Origin: CAYSRM01 sp964475205
GTDB lineage: Bacteria > Verrucomicrobiota > Kiritimatiellia > UBA8416 > CAYSRM01
Direction of reading: 5' to 3'
Assembly: GCA_964475205.1 (NCBI GenBank)
Contig: CAYYVQ010000080.1
Coordinates: 1 to 9,593, forward strand
DNA length: 9,593 bases
Shown: positions 1 through 7,133 of the stretch, in pieces
Layout: every line of letters begins with the position of its first letter
Position numbering within the stretch: the first letter of the stretch is position 1
Position numbers and translations under genes: made by a program
Notes under the pieces: model-generated
Told to the model about the DNA's origin: nothing
The model's input: only the letters and a program-made list of their open reading frames with translations
The model's database searches: none

Positions 1-24
1 CCTAAAATAAGCGACCTTTTTTAG
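1..24 (+). repeat. Left terminal inverted repeat of the IS
   Basis: It matches the inverted complement of 1825-1848 at 16 of 24 positions. It begins at base 1 of the window, so it could extend further left. Confidence 0.7.
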
Positions 25-213
25 TAATGCTCATTGCAAATGATTTTTCGACTGTTGAACGGTCGGGTTTAAGAATATGTACGGTTCCTTACGGGCAAAG
101 AATGGCCGAGAGGGGGTGTCGTCGGCTTCGGCGCCGGTTCAACCTCCAATGCAGACCGTTTTTGGGCAAACCTTGCCTGTTTTCACGTTATTTTCCGTCA
201 TTATTGTCTCGCT

Positions 214-247
214 GCCTGAATGCGTCAGGCGAGTTTCGTTCGCCTGA
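214..247 (-). other. Competing hairpins at the transposase 3' end
   Basis: TCAGGCGA (225-232) pairs perfectly with TCGCCTGA (240-247) across a 7-base loop, and TCAGGC (225-230) can instead pair with GCCTGA (214-219). The structure covers the last transposase codons and the stop. No U-run follows, so it is not a classical intrinsic terminator; it may limit read-through or protect the 3' end. Confidence 0.35.
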
Positions 248-1730
248 TAAACTCCCACGCGGAGAAAAAGTCTTTCAGCCACGCATTATACCCCATCAAG
301 CGGTAGATGATCTTGCGTCCTTGCCGACTGACCTGAGTTGGCAGCAGAACCATGGCGTGGAGGAAACGGCGGAACTCCATTCGAAGAAGCTCCGTGCGCC
401 GATCCTTGAACCGAACCATCAGCGCGAACCATGCTTTGAGGTTCCACGCAAGGGCAGCCATGACCATGTAGGCCCAGTTGCTCAACAGGTTATCCACCGG
501 CATGCGCAAGGCGTTGACTCCGTTCTTCAACTGCTCGATAACATTCTCCTGGTCGCACCGTTCATTGGCCATTTGAACTACTTCGGCCGCCGTGAGATCC
601 TCACGGGTCGTGATGTAAAAGAAGTAACGGATCTCGGGGAAGAGAACAGCTTCACCCTTCTCACGGCTGATGTTTTTTCGCACAACAACCACCCGATACT
701 CGCGCTTGCACTTCACCGGCCGGTAACGGAATTCTGCCACATCTTCGCTTTCCAGCCGCAGGTTTTCGAATTCGCGTTGTTCGACAATCTGCTCCTTCAC
801 GTTCTTGGGGCGTCGTCGTGGCTCGGTCTTAACGGTGTGTTTGGATTTGCGTTTAAGCGGCTTATACCTGGCTTCTTCCAGCCCTTCGGCCCTTCGAACC
901 AGCGCAGGATTCGCATCGGCTCCAAACACGAAGTCTACGATGTCGGCCCAGCGATCAAGGTGTTTGGTAAGATAAAAGTCGGTGTCCCCGCGCAGTGTAA
1001 TGGTTCGGGCGTATGGCCAGACCACATCGATCGCCTTATCGATCCATTCAGCGGATCCTTCGTGGCTGACGACGTTGCCGGGCCGGTTGACCATGTAGAG
1101 CACTTCCTTGGTGTTGGCCAGACTGACGATCAGTGGGTGGTAGCCCCATATGCCCTTACGAGAATATTCCATGCCTTCTTTGCATTCGCCCTGCGTGGGC
1201 GCCAAAGTTCCGTCTGTGTCGATCACTGCATGCTTCAGCCGCTTCCTTGCCCGCTTCTTCCATACGCGCTGGCGCCTGCGGTTGATGCACTCCATCAACT
1301 CCACAACATCTTCCTCAGCAAAACGACGGGTAAAATCTCCTGCCGTGGTCGGGTCCGGAATGCGGTCGGCCCCCAGCGCGTTGAGAAACACTTCGTCGTT
1401 GCGCCGCAGCTCTATGTCCTCCAGTCGTATCCCCCCGAGCAGAACGTTGTAGGTGATGTTCAACACGTGATCGGATTCCCAGTATGGCACATGCGTCTGC
1501 AAAAGTGGTACGTTCTCGTTGATCTCCTTCGGCAACCCCAGATTACCCAACATCTGGTGGATTGCTCCAATCCCACCGTACCCGATCCCCTGGCTCCTCT
1601 CGGCCATCTCGTAGTGGATATTGCTTGCAGTCATGACCGGTTTGGGCTGGTCTTCATATTGCTTGCGGCCCAAACGACGTTCAATTCTTTCCTTGCGGTT
1701 ACGGATGATTTTGCGGTAGGATCTGCTCAC
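225..1730 (-). CDS. IS1380-family DDE transposase
   Basis: A 501-residue transposase that would cut and join the ends of the surrounding IS. The length fits the family (roughly 430-520). The likely DDE triad is D171 or D173 in VIDTDGTL, D249 or D251 in RGDTDFY, and E395 (or E399) in CDQENVIEQLKNG, the usual IS1380 spacing with a large insert before the glutamate. The N-terminus is rich in Arg and Lys, as expected for DNA binding. The start is GTG at 1730, preceded on the minus strand by GAAAGGGGG at a plausible distance. No stop or frameshift is seen. A long open frame runs antisense across the whole element and is treated as a shadow. Confidence 0.93.
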   Translation of the reverse strand: MSRSYRKIIRNRKERIERRLGRKQYEDQPKPVMTASNIHYEMAERSQGIGYGGIGAIHQMLGNLGLPKEINENVPLLQTHVPYWESDHVLNITYNVLLGGIRLEDIELRRNDEVFLNALGADRIPDPTTAGDFTRRFAEEDVVELMECINRRRQRVWKKRARKRLKHAVIDTDGTLAPTQGECKEGMEYSRKGIWGYHPLIVSLANTKEVLYMVNRPGNVVSHEGSAEWIDKAIDVVWPYARTITLRGDTDFYLTKHLDRWADIVDFVFGADANPALVRRAEGLEEARYKPLKRKSKHTVKTEPRRRPKNVKEQIVEQREFENLRLESEDVAEFRYRPVKCKREYRVVVVRKNISREKGEAVLFPEIRYFFYITTREDLTAAEVVQMANERCDQENVIEQLKNGVNALRMPVDNLLSNWAYMVMAALAWNLKAWFALMVRFKDRRTELLRMEFRRFLHAMVLLPTQVSRQGRKIIYRLMGYNAWLKDFFSAWEFIRRTKLA

Positions 1731-1824
1731 TTGAAATGCCCCCTTTCATTGGCGTTTGTGATTTTTACTATATTTACTTTAGCCAATACTGGCGGGCATT
1801 TCGAGTTTTTATCCGCCTGTTCTG

Positions 1825-1848
1825 AAAAAAAATCACGCTTGTATGAGG
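1825..1848 (-). repeat. Right terminal inverted repeat of the IS
   Basis: Read on the minus strand it starts cctcatacaagcgtg followed by a T-run, pairing with the left end at 1-24. It lies upstream of the transposase start, so the leader 1731-1824 should contain the transposase promoter. A TATAGT box on the minus strand (1772-1767) is a possible -10 element, but no good -35 partner is visible. Confidence 0.7.
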
Positions 1849-1905
1849 GCTAGCCTGATCTATTCACGCGCCGATTTTGCCGCATCAATGTCAGGTTACC
1901 AGGAT

Positions 1906-2799
1906 TCAGGGATTCCATCTCCAGTCTTCGGAGGTGTCGATTTGGTTTGCCAGCAGTTCTTCGAGCTGCCTCATCTGCTCGTCTGTCAGATAGCGTCCAT
2001 CAGAGACGGAACAGTTGCGACGGATATGTTCGGGATTTCTCGATCCGGGGATGGCTACATCCAGACAGGGGAGCGACACGCACCATTTCAAGGCAGCCTC
2101 GTGCAGAGAATTGATTCCAGTCTCTGTCAAAAACGAAAGATCAAAGCGGGCCGGGTCAGGACAACGCTTGGCCAGGTAGCCGCCACATTGCGGATTCATG
2201 GCTATTGTGCCTATGTCCTGCCGTTTGGCCGCAGGCAGAATATCCTGTGAAAAATGGGGGTGAAGCACATTCACATGCAACTGAATGGCATCAAACACCC
2301 CGCTTTCTATGGCTAACATGGCTTGTTCCGGTACCCGTGGGCCGTATCCCATGGTTACGCCTATAAAACGTATCAGGCCTTTGTCTCGTAATCCCTGTAG
2401 CACCGGTACCGTGGCCTCCCTTTTTTCTTGATTAGTACCGCTATGAATCTGCATCAAATCAATATGATCCCGACGCAAATCACGCAGGCATACCTCTACC
2501 TGATCGAGCACCGCTTTTTCATCAGTTTCAGGTGAAACCTTACTGGCAATTAGCACATCGTCTCCACCCTCCATGCCATCGAGCGCTTTGGCTATTCGGT
2601 GCTGGCTCTGGTGATACCAGCGGGCGGTGTCGATGAAATTGACTCCGCACTCTGCCACGGCGGTACGGATTGCTTGCAGCGACTGGCCTTCGTCGCCCTC
2701 TTCTGCGCCTTTAAACCCGGGTTTGCCATTGATCTGCATTGCACCCAGGCTCACCTCGCTAACCCGCATCTCTGTCCGCCCCAGTCTCGTGTATTGCAT
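1906..2799 (-). CDS. Aldo/keto reductase
   Basis: A 297-residue cytosolic NAD(P)H-dependent oxidoreductase with a (beta/alpha)8 barrel, of the subgroup related to aryl-alcohol dehydrogenases. The family's catalytic tetrad is complete: D57 and Y62 in FIDTARWY, K87 in IASKV, and H119 in MQIH. The N-terminus (YTRLGRTEMRVSEVSLGAM) is the standard first strand, and AIPGSRNPEH near residue 250 is the cofactor-binding segment. The ATG at 2799 is well placed behind GAAGGAG on the minus strand. It stands alone: the IS end lies 57 bases beyond its stop, and about 400 bases of repeat-containing DNA separate it from the Fic gene upstream. Substrate cannot be read from sequence; reduction of an aldehyde or ketone is the safe call. 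Confidence 0.93.
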   Translation of the reverse strand: MQYTRLGRTEMRVSEVSLGAMQINGKPGFKGAEEGDEGQSLQAIRTAVAECGVNFIDTARWYHQSQHRIAKALDGMEGGDDVLIASKVSPETDEKAVLDQVEVCLRDLRRDHIDLMQIHSGTNQEKREATVPVLQGLRDKGLIRFIGVTMGYGPRVPEQAMLAIESGVFDAIQLHVNVLHPHFSQDILPAAKRQDIGTIAMNPQCGGYLAKRCPDPARFDLSFLTETGINSLHEAALKWCVSLPCLDVAIPGSRNPEHIRRNCSVSDGRYLTDEQMRQLEELLANQIDTSEDWRWNP

Positions 2800-2914
2800 C
2801 GTGTGTGCTCCTTCTATTTTGTCAACGTAGCGGAATCAGGCTGCAAATGTCAAGTATGGCTGAAGACACGCTTATTGGCTCCATGCTTCTTTCAGAATAA
2901 GTGGCCTGGACATA

Positions 2915-2988
2915 TTCTGCCACATTAAATGACACCGAACAACATGCAACTCTCGTGCTTGCCAGGGTGTCATTTTATTCCGGCAGAA
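2915..2988. repeat. Imperfect inverted repeat, arms about 22 bp
   Basis: The arm 2915-2936 (ttctgccacattaaatgaca plus cc) pairs with 2966-2988. The inner 10 bp (AAATGACACC at 2927-2936, GGTGTCATTT at 2966-2975) are perfect and the outer TTCTGCC/GGCAGAA also match, with a one-base indel between. Only 29 bases lie inside. It looks like two facing transposon ends with the interior lost, or a short palindromic intergenic repeat. It could also form an RNA stem downstream of the Fic gene, though about 200 bases away. Confidence 0.5.
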
Positions 2989-2995
2989 CGCGACT

Positions 2996-3084
2996 CCCCC
3001 TCTGCGGGTCTCTGCGGCTCCGCGCGAGCTGATCTGATTTCAGAGATTGTTTTCTCCCGCAGGGGCGCAGTGGCGCTGAGGGGG
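2996..3084. repeat. GC-rich palindromic intergenic repeat, copy 1
   Basis: The left arm 2996-3028 (starting ccccctctgcgggtctctgc) is an imperfect inverted partner of the right arm 3054-3084 (ctcccgcaggggcgcagtgg onward). The central spacer contains ctgatctgatttcagagatt. Positions 3038-3068 are identical over 31 bp to 5411-5441. The 'ctctgcg...cgcaggggcg' pattern suggests a dispersed family, of which this is the fuller copy here. No protein is encoded. Confidence 0.7.
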
Positions 3085-3196
3085 TGATGGTTCCTAGCGG
3101 TGGCAGATGGCAATCTTGGGTTTTGGCTGTGCCGTCATGGGGTGGGAGCATCGGTGGTTTGTGGCTAGTTCGGCTTTGTATTCATGGGCGACTCTT

Positions 3197-4744
3197 CTAT
3201 TTGCTATTCTCATAAGCACATCGTATTGCCTGCTCGATGCGAGCGACCTCTTCATCCGAAAGAAAATCGAAATGGCTTGTGCGCTTGCGCGCCGATAGGC
3301 TTCCATTGTTTTGCAGACAAAACCGGATGAATAAATCGATTTTTCGGTCCGGCATATCCACAATAGACTGGATGGCTTTTTTCGTTTCATCGTAATTCGC
3401 CAGAAACGCCAATTCCCCTGCCAGTTCTACATCGATCGTCTGCTCAATGAACTTGGCTAATGACTCTGCCTGTGGAGTCATATCGATGTACTTGTACCAA
3501 ATTGCGGTATCGTTCTGGACCGTCATTCGTCCGACCTCGTCCAGCACATATTCCACAAGTGCCATCAATGGTTTTGAGAAGGCTTCCAGTGATGCATCGT
3601 AATCCGCCATGTTACGCAGCATCGCGGCGGAAACAGGAAAAATAAGACCTGTCGGCGTGAATGCTCGGCGAGCAAGTATATTATGAACCAGAAAACGATG
3701 GATACGTCCATTCCCGTCCTCGAATGGATGCAGGAATACGAATCCATATGATACGGCAACGGCGTGAATGACAGAGAAAACTTGTCCCGTTTCCATACGG
3801 TTGTGCGCGCCTATCATTCCCTCCATGAGTTCGTCCAAATCCTGAGGGCGAGGGGCGGCAAAGTGAACCTTCTCATTCTGCCAGGCAACCGTCTCGCCAA
3901 CATAGTTCTGGGTGTCACGGTAATCCGTATCCCGAAATCGCGGATCGACAATGCGGTTCTGTAGCTCGATCAAGCGCGCCTTCGCACAGAAATCCTGCTT
4001 TTCTGCAAGATGGAGCATCGTCACAAATCGCTCCGTCCGTGTTGATGTCGGTTTAATATTCTCGATCTCGAATGATGATTTTGTCTCCTTGGTGTAGAGA
4101 TAGTTCATGGCTCGTCTAAGCAATTCCGGCTTATATTGCGCCATGAGCGAGCGGCAGCGTTCCGGCAGATTCGAAGCCTCAAAGGCTCGCAATCTCTCTG
4201 TGCGGCGTATCATCGGGCAGAATCGAACATCGCCCAGGAGGTTTTCGTTAATCCGCTGACGGCGTACCTTTTGTGGCTCCTTTACGGTATAATACGCATC
4301 GGGATCTAGCAGGTCTATGTATCCGCCCGTCTTCAGATCAGGTAGCGAAAGTTGCTCCCCCGTAAGCATTTCATACAAGAACCAAATGCGACGGGTATAT
4401 TTCCCCCTCGGTGCAAGCTCAATGTATTGCTGGATTTCGCTTTTAGACGCACTTTCAAAAACACTGGCCAGAATTGCTGGATTGGTACCATCGTACTTAA
4501 GCGCGAATTGCAGGTGGTCGCCCACTGTGTTTCCAGGCCAATACCGAGCTGGATAAACTTCCTCAATCACGCCGTCGGCACCATCAATCCGGTGCGTGTT
4601 GCCGCTTGCAACAAGAGATCGGTGCCAGTTCGGGAGTACGTTCAGCCGAAATTTGTGGATAAGCCAACTGTACCCAGCTAATTTCGCCCCAGTAAAATGT
4701 ACATTATGCTCTTGCACGAATCCTCCATACCCCCAAACAATCAT
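3197..4744 (-). CDS. Fic-domain protein (class II, probable AMP-transferase)
   Basis: A 515-residue protein with a Fic core. The catalytic motif HPFEDGNGR at 339-347 is complete; H339 is the expected base and the anion-binding loop is intact. Fic enzymes usually transfer AMP from ATP to a hydroxyl side chain of a target protein. A matching inhibitory motif of the (S/T)xxxE(G/N) type lies upstream at 224-229 (SFEIEN, with E228 as the blocking glutamate), which places it in class II with self-inhibition. Residues 1-180 form an N-terminal domain seen in long Fic proteins; about 440-515 looks like a helical C-terminal domain, possibly DNA-binding. The ATG at 4744 has only a weak, too-close AGG before it, so the start is less sure, although the GGFVQEH segment just after it is typical of the family's N-terminus. 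No separate antitoxin gene is adjacent. The target is unknown. Confidence 0.9.
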   Translation of the reverse strand: MIVWGYGGFVQEHNVHFTGAKLAGYSWLIHKFRLNVLPNWHRSLVASGNTHRIDGADGVIEEVYPARYWPGNTVGDHLQFALKYDGTNPAILASVFESASKSEIQQYIELAPRGKYTRRIWFLYEMLTGEQLSLPDLKTGGYIDLLDPDAYYTVKEPQKVRRQRINENLLGDVRFCPMIRRTERLRAFEASNLPERCRSLMAQYKPELLRRAMNYLYTKETKSSFEIENIKPTSTRTERFVTMLHLAEKQDFCAKARLIELQNRIVDPRFRDTDYRDTQNYVGETVAWQNEKVHFAAPRPQDLDELMEGMIGAHNRMETGQVFSVIHAVAVSYGFVFLHPFEDGNGRIHRFLVHNILARRAFTPTGLIFPVSAAMLRNMADYDASLEAFSKPLMALVEYVLDEVGRMTVQNDTAIWYKYIDMTPQAESLAKFIEQTIDVELAGELAFLANYDETKKAIQSIVDMPDRKIDLFIRFCLQNNGSLSARKRTSHFDFLSDEEVARIEQAIRCAYENSK

Positions 4745-4803
4745 CCTGCCAAAATGAACGGCTTAAAGAAAATAGGGTTAGATACCCAGTAACGGCAATG
4801 TAT

Positions 4804-4838
4804 AAGAAAAAGGTGCCAGCAACAAGAAAAAGGTGCCA
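4804..4838 (+). repeat. Two direct copies of a 15-bp AAGAAAAAGGTGCCA motif
   Basis: AAGAAAAAGGTGCCA occurs at 4804-4818 and 4824-4838, a 20-bp period, just upstream of the Fic gene. From memory, GGTGCC beside an A-run is common in intergenic repeats near small REP-type transposases. No such gene is visible here. It could equally be a local duplication in the Fic promoter region. Confidence 0.5.
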
Positions 4839-4968
4839 AAAAGGATAAATGTTGAGAAATATGCGCCACGCGATGCTCGCCTTCGCCAAAAAGGGGTCAA
4901 TCTGACAAAGCATACAGCTTGGCACGCTCCACACCCAGTGCGGCAAGGCGTGACCTCAAGCCTTGCAT

Positions 4969-5412
4969 CTACTTGCCTGCGCGAGCGCGCAAGCAGGCAG
5001 CAAACTTAGCAACTGCCGAATTCAGGTTACATGTCAACCATGCTGACCAGTCTTGTACGGGAAGGTTTTTTACCCGTTTGAATTCGCTTTTGTTGTTGGT
5101 TATCAATGTTGCGCCAAGTGATCTAGCGTGCGCAGCTATCATGAGATCCATCGCCCCGATTGGCTTTCCTGCTTCCTCAAGCTGATTGCGTATTTCGCCG
5201 TAATGCCGTGGCAGATTAACGGCATCACCGTCCTGTAATTCAAACGGTGACAGCACTTTATATACGGCTTTACGCTCCCGTTCGGGATGTTGTGATTTGG
5301 TGGCGCCATATTCCAGCTCACAAACGGTGACCATAGAAACGCAAACAGAGGCACCAGCTTTCAGGTGGTTCTCGATTTGGTTACGTATGCGTTTCGCACC
5401 AGGATGTTGTTT
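4969..5412 (-). pseudogene. vapC: vapC-type PIN-domain toxin, 5' end lost
   Basis: The PIN core is clear: CELEYGATKSQHPE, then GAMDLMIAAHARSLGA and LITNNKSEF. These carry the later acidic residues of the RNase active site in VapC toxins. The only start codon is ATG at 5334, but the frame stays open upstream to 5412 and still encodes VapC-like residues (KQHPGAKRIRNQIENHLKAG) before hitting a TGA at 5415-5413. That stop lies inside the 31-bp repeat at 5411-5441. About 15 N-terminal residues, including the LDTN motif with the first catalytic Asp, are therefore missing. No vapB antitoxin lies upstream; the epimerase is there instead. The tail after VQDWSA is about 22 residues longer than usual and runs into a GC-rich palindrome (4975-4998), so the 3' end may also be altered. 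Activity as a toxin is unlikely. Confidence 0.8.
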
Positions 5413-5474
5413 TCAGAGATTGTTTTCTCCCGCAGGGGCGCTGAATCAGATATCCACCTGCGCCTCTGCGTGAG
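5411..5474. repeat. GC-rich palindromic intergenic repeat, copy 2
   Basis: Positions 5411-5441 repeat 3038-3068 exactly (31 bp). A hairpin forms from ctcccgcaggggcgc (5427-5441) and gcgcctctgcgtgag (5460-5474), 13 of 15 pairs, with an 18-base loop. The second arm plus agctgatc resembles the left half of copy 1, so the two halves are in swapped order here. The element starts where vapC is cut and ends 14 bases from the epimerase stop, where it could also act as a 3' stem for that transcript. Confidence 0.75.
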
Positions 5475-5488
5475 CTGATCGTTTGCAG

Positions 5489-6454
5489 CTATTGGCTCTT
5501 TGCCACCTGCTCGGCGATCCAGGCGTAGGTTTTTTCCATGCCGTCGCGGAGCGGGGCCTGCGGTTCCCATCTGAGTTTTTCTTTGATGAGGCGGTTGTCG
5601 GAATTACGGCCGCGGACGCCGAGCGGGCCTTCTATGTGCTTGATGTTGACCTTTTTGCCGGCGATGTCCATGACCATCTCTGCCAGGCCGTTTATGGAGA
5701 TCATTTCTTCGGAGCCTATGTTCACAGGTCCCATGAAATCGGAATGCATCAGTCTGCGAACGCCTTCCAGACACTCGTCAATGTAAAGGAAGGATCGGGT
5801 TTGTTCGCCGTCTCCCCACATCTCGATTTCGCCGCCGTCCGGAGTTTCGGCTACCTTTCGGCACATGGCAGCAGGAGCTTTCTCGCGGCCGCCTGTCCAT
5901 GTGCCTTCGGGACCGAATATGTTGTGGAAACGGGCGATGTGAACTTCCAGGTCATGATTGCGTTCATACGCCGCATATATGCGTTCGCTGAACAGCTTCT
6001 CCCAGCCGTACTCACTGTCCGGAGCTGCAGGATATGCGGAATCTTCGGAACAGACGGGGTTGTCTGTATTCATCTGGTTCCGTTCCGGATATATACAGGC
6101 CGAAGACGAGTAGAATATCTTTTTTACCCCTTTTTTCTTCGCTTCTTCGACCATATTGAGATTGATCATGGCCGAGTTATGCATGATTTCCGAGTCGTGT
6201 TCACCGGTGAACACGAAGCCCGCTCCACCCATATCGGCTGCAAGCTGGTAAACCTCGTCCATATCCTTCTCAACCACACTTTGAACCACACCAGGGTCCC
6301 GAAGGTCGCCGAGCACGAAATCGTCGGCCCGGGTTTCGGCGAACTCATGTTGTTTGATATCGACTCCGCGAACCCAGAAGCCTTCTTGTTTCAGACGTTT
6401 AACCAAGTGTCCGCCGATAAAACCGCCTGCTCCGCATACCAATGCCTGCTTCAT
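5489..6454 (-). CDS. GDP-mannose 3,5-epimerase-like NAD-dependent epimerase
   Basis: A 321-residue extended short-chain dehydrogenase. The NAD-binding motif GAGGFIG is at 8-14. The active-site residues line up with those of plant GDP-mannose 3,5-epimerase at a constant offset of 25: S118 and C120 in SSSACIYPE, Y149 and K153 in YGWEK, and K192 in GGREKAPAA. Further family signatures are FHNIFGPEGTW, EMWGDGEQTRSF, PVNIGSEEM and GVRGRNSDN. The plant enzyme turns GDP-D-mannose into GDP-L-galactose (and GDP-L-gulose) in vitamin C and cell-wall synthesis; in bacteria the product would more likely feed a surface polysaccharide. The start at 6454 follows GAAAGGAT closely. No glycosyltransferase or other sugar gene is visible beside it. 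Another nucleotide-sugar epimerase remains possible, but the catalytic match is strong. Confidence 0.87.
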   Translation of the reverse strand: MKQALVCGAGGFIGGHLVKRLKQEGFWVRGVDIKQHEFAETRADDFVLGDLRDPGVVQSVVEKDMDEVYQLAADMGGAGFVFTGEHDSEIMHNSAMINLNMVEEAKKKGVKKIFYSSSACIYPERNQMNTDNPVCSEDSAYPAAPDSEYGWEKLFSERIYAAYERNHDLEVHIARFHNIFGPEGTWTGGREKAPAAMCRKVAETPDGGEIEMWGDGEQTRSFLYIDECLEGVRRLMHSDFMGPVNIGSEEMISINGLAEMVMDIAGKKVNIKHIEGPLGVRGRNSDNRLIKEKLRWEPQAPLRDGMEKTYAWIAEQVAKSQ

Positions 6455-6733
6455 ATCCTTTCTTTACCCCTTCCGTATTTTCGTGTCATAAAATTTAAAT
6501 GTCATTCCGAGATAGGAATAACTTTTAAGTTAATGAATAGATCAGGTTAATGATACCACGTATAGATTGACTGATGCAATCAGCGTTTGAAGTGGAACCT
6601 GCGGCGGGCGGGCCGGTGTCTTGTTGCCCGTGGGATTGCTATGCCGTGGATCGGCAAATGCGTGACTTGCTGACAACCTGCTTTACCAGATCGCGGGATT
6701 TCGTGTTTCAGTCCCGGTGATATTGAACTCGGG

Positions 6734-6818
6734 ATGACAAGGATCGGGATAAGGATCGGGGAGGAAAGGGGATTGGGGAATGACAATGATCGGGATGAGG
6801 ATCGGGACAAGGATGATG
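6734..6818 (+). repeat. GGATCGGGAYAA-type degenerate tandem repeat
   Basis: Built from GGATCGGGATAA / GGATCGGGACAA units, which are themselves pairs of GGATNN-like hexamers, mixed with GGGGAATGACAA. Positions 6734-6760 (27 bp) recur exactly at 9356-9382, and 6798-6815 (18 bp) recurs at 9374-9391. Confidence 0.75.
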
Positions 6819-6835
6819 AAAGGGGAAGCAAAGAC

Positions 6836-6872
6836 TTTGAACCACGAATGGACACGAATGGACGCGAATGGG
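6836..6872 (+). repeat. 37-bp dispersed repeat, copy 1
   Basis: Identical over 37 bp to 9307-9343. It contains three CGAATGG units in a row (accacgaatggacacgaatg, then gacgcgaatgg), a 10-bp period. It directly follows the GGAT-type tract, whereas at the second site the tract comes after it. Confidence 0.8.
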
Positions 6873-7078
6873 AAGCAGGGGGAGATAGTGGGGAGACAAT
6901 GATCGGGACAAAGATTGGGGGATATGCGGGTTAGGTATTGATTTTGCGGTTAAAATGTGTCCATATTCGTTGCGAAGGCGCGAAGTTAGGCATGATTTTT
7001 TCAGGGTTTGGTAGCAGGGTAGGCTAAGGTGTGGGGTAACGGTAGTGTCAGAAGTTTAATGAAGAGTAATGAAAGCTG

Positions 7079-7110
7079 TGTGTGGGCATGTGAGTGTGTG
7101 GGTGTGTGAG
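7079..7110 (+). repeat. Octamer array, four units of YNNGTGRG
   Basis: The units are tgtgtggg, catgtgag, tgtgtggg and tgtgtgag, an exact 8-bp period with GGG and GAG endings alternating. It lies 23 bases before the ATG of the four-helix-bundle fragment. The same octamer appears in inverted orientation at 7228-7267. Confidence 0.75.
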
Positions 7111-7133
7111 TTTTTGTGTGAACAGGAGTTGGC

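Larger units (their letters stand above)
1..1848 (-). mobile_element. IS1380-family insertion sequence, apparently complete
   Basis: A single transposase gene (225-1730, minus) lies between imperfect terminal inverted repeats. Reading inward, the left end is cctaaaataagcgac and the right end is cctcatacaagcgtg; 16 of the first 24 positions agree, including the terminal CCT, a shared AAGCG block and a T-run. The total length of about 1.85 kb and CCT-type ends fit the IS1380 family, whose member ISEcp1 also starts CCTAG. The base after the right end starts GCTA, the expected 4-bp target duplication if the same bases lie just left of the window, which cannot be seen. The left edge is therefore the less certain end. 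The transposase is intact, so the element may still be active. Confidence 0.85.
2800..3196. other. Gene-free interval with two inverted-repeat elements
   Basis: This gap lies between the Fic stop and the aldo/keto reductase start. No open frame in it looks like a protein. It holds an imperfect inverted repeat (2915-2988) and a GC-rich palindromic element (2996-3084). The promoter of the aldo/keto reductase must lie near its left end. A TTGACA on the minus strand at 2825-2820 is too close to the start codon to be its -35 box. Confidence 0.7.
6455..7133. other. Gene-free interval with dispersed repeats
   Basis: No open frame here looks like a protein; frames in the GA-rich part are low-complexity. 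The AT-rich stretch just before the epimerase start (6470-6545), with the palindrome AACTTTTAAGTT, probably holds its promoter, but no box is clear. 6560-6730 shows nothing recognisable. 6734-6818 is a GGAT-type repeat tract, 6836-6872 a 37-bp repeat, and 7079-7110 an octamer array. Confidence 0.65.

Noticed and set aside
27..1853. A 608-codon open frame on the plus strand across the IS
   Set aside because: It is antisense to a clear IS1380 transposase, spans both terminal repeats and encodes no recognisable domain; it is a shadow of the transposase codon pattern.
2820..2825. TTGACA on the minus strand as a -35 box for the aldo/keto reductase
   Set aside because: It lies only about 20 bases from the start codon, so a -10 box would fall at or inside the gene.
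4969..5334. A working VapBC toxin-antitoxin pair
   Set aside because: The toxin lacks its N-terminal LDTN segment and no antitoxin gene is adjacent.
5483..6550. A 355-codon open frame on the plus strand
   Set aside because: It lies antisense to the epimerase, whose catalytic residues are all conserved on the minus strand.
6708..6934. Ser/Arg/Pro-rich or Asp/Arg-rich frames in the GGAT tract
   Set aside because: These are low-complexity translations of a tandem repeat, open on both strands because the unit lacks stop codons.
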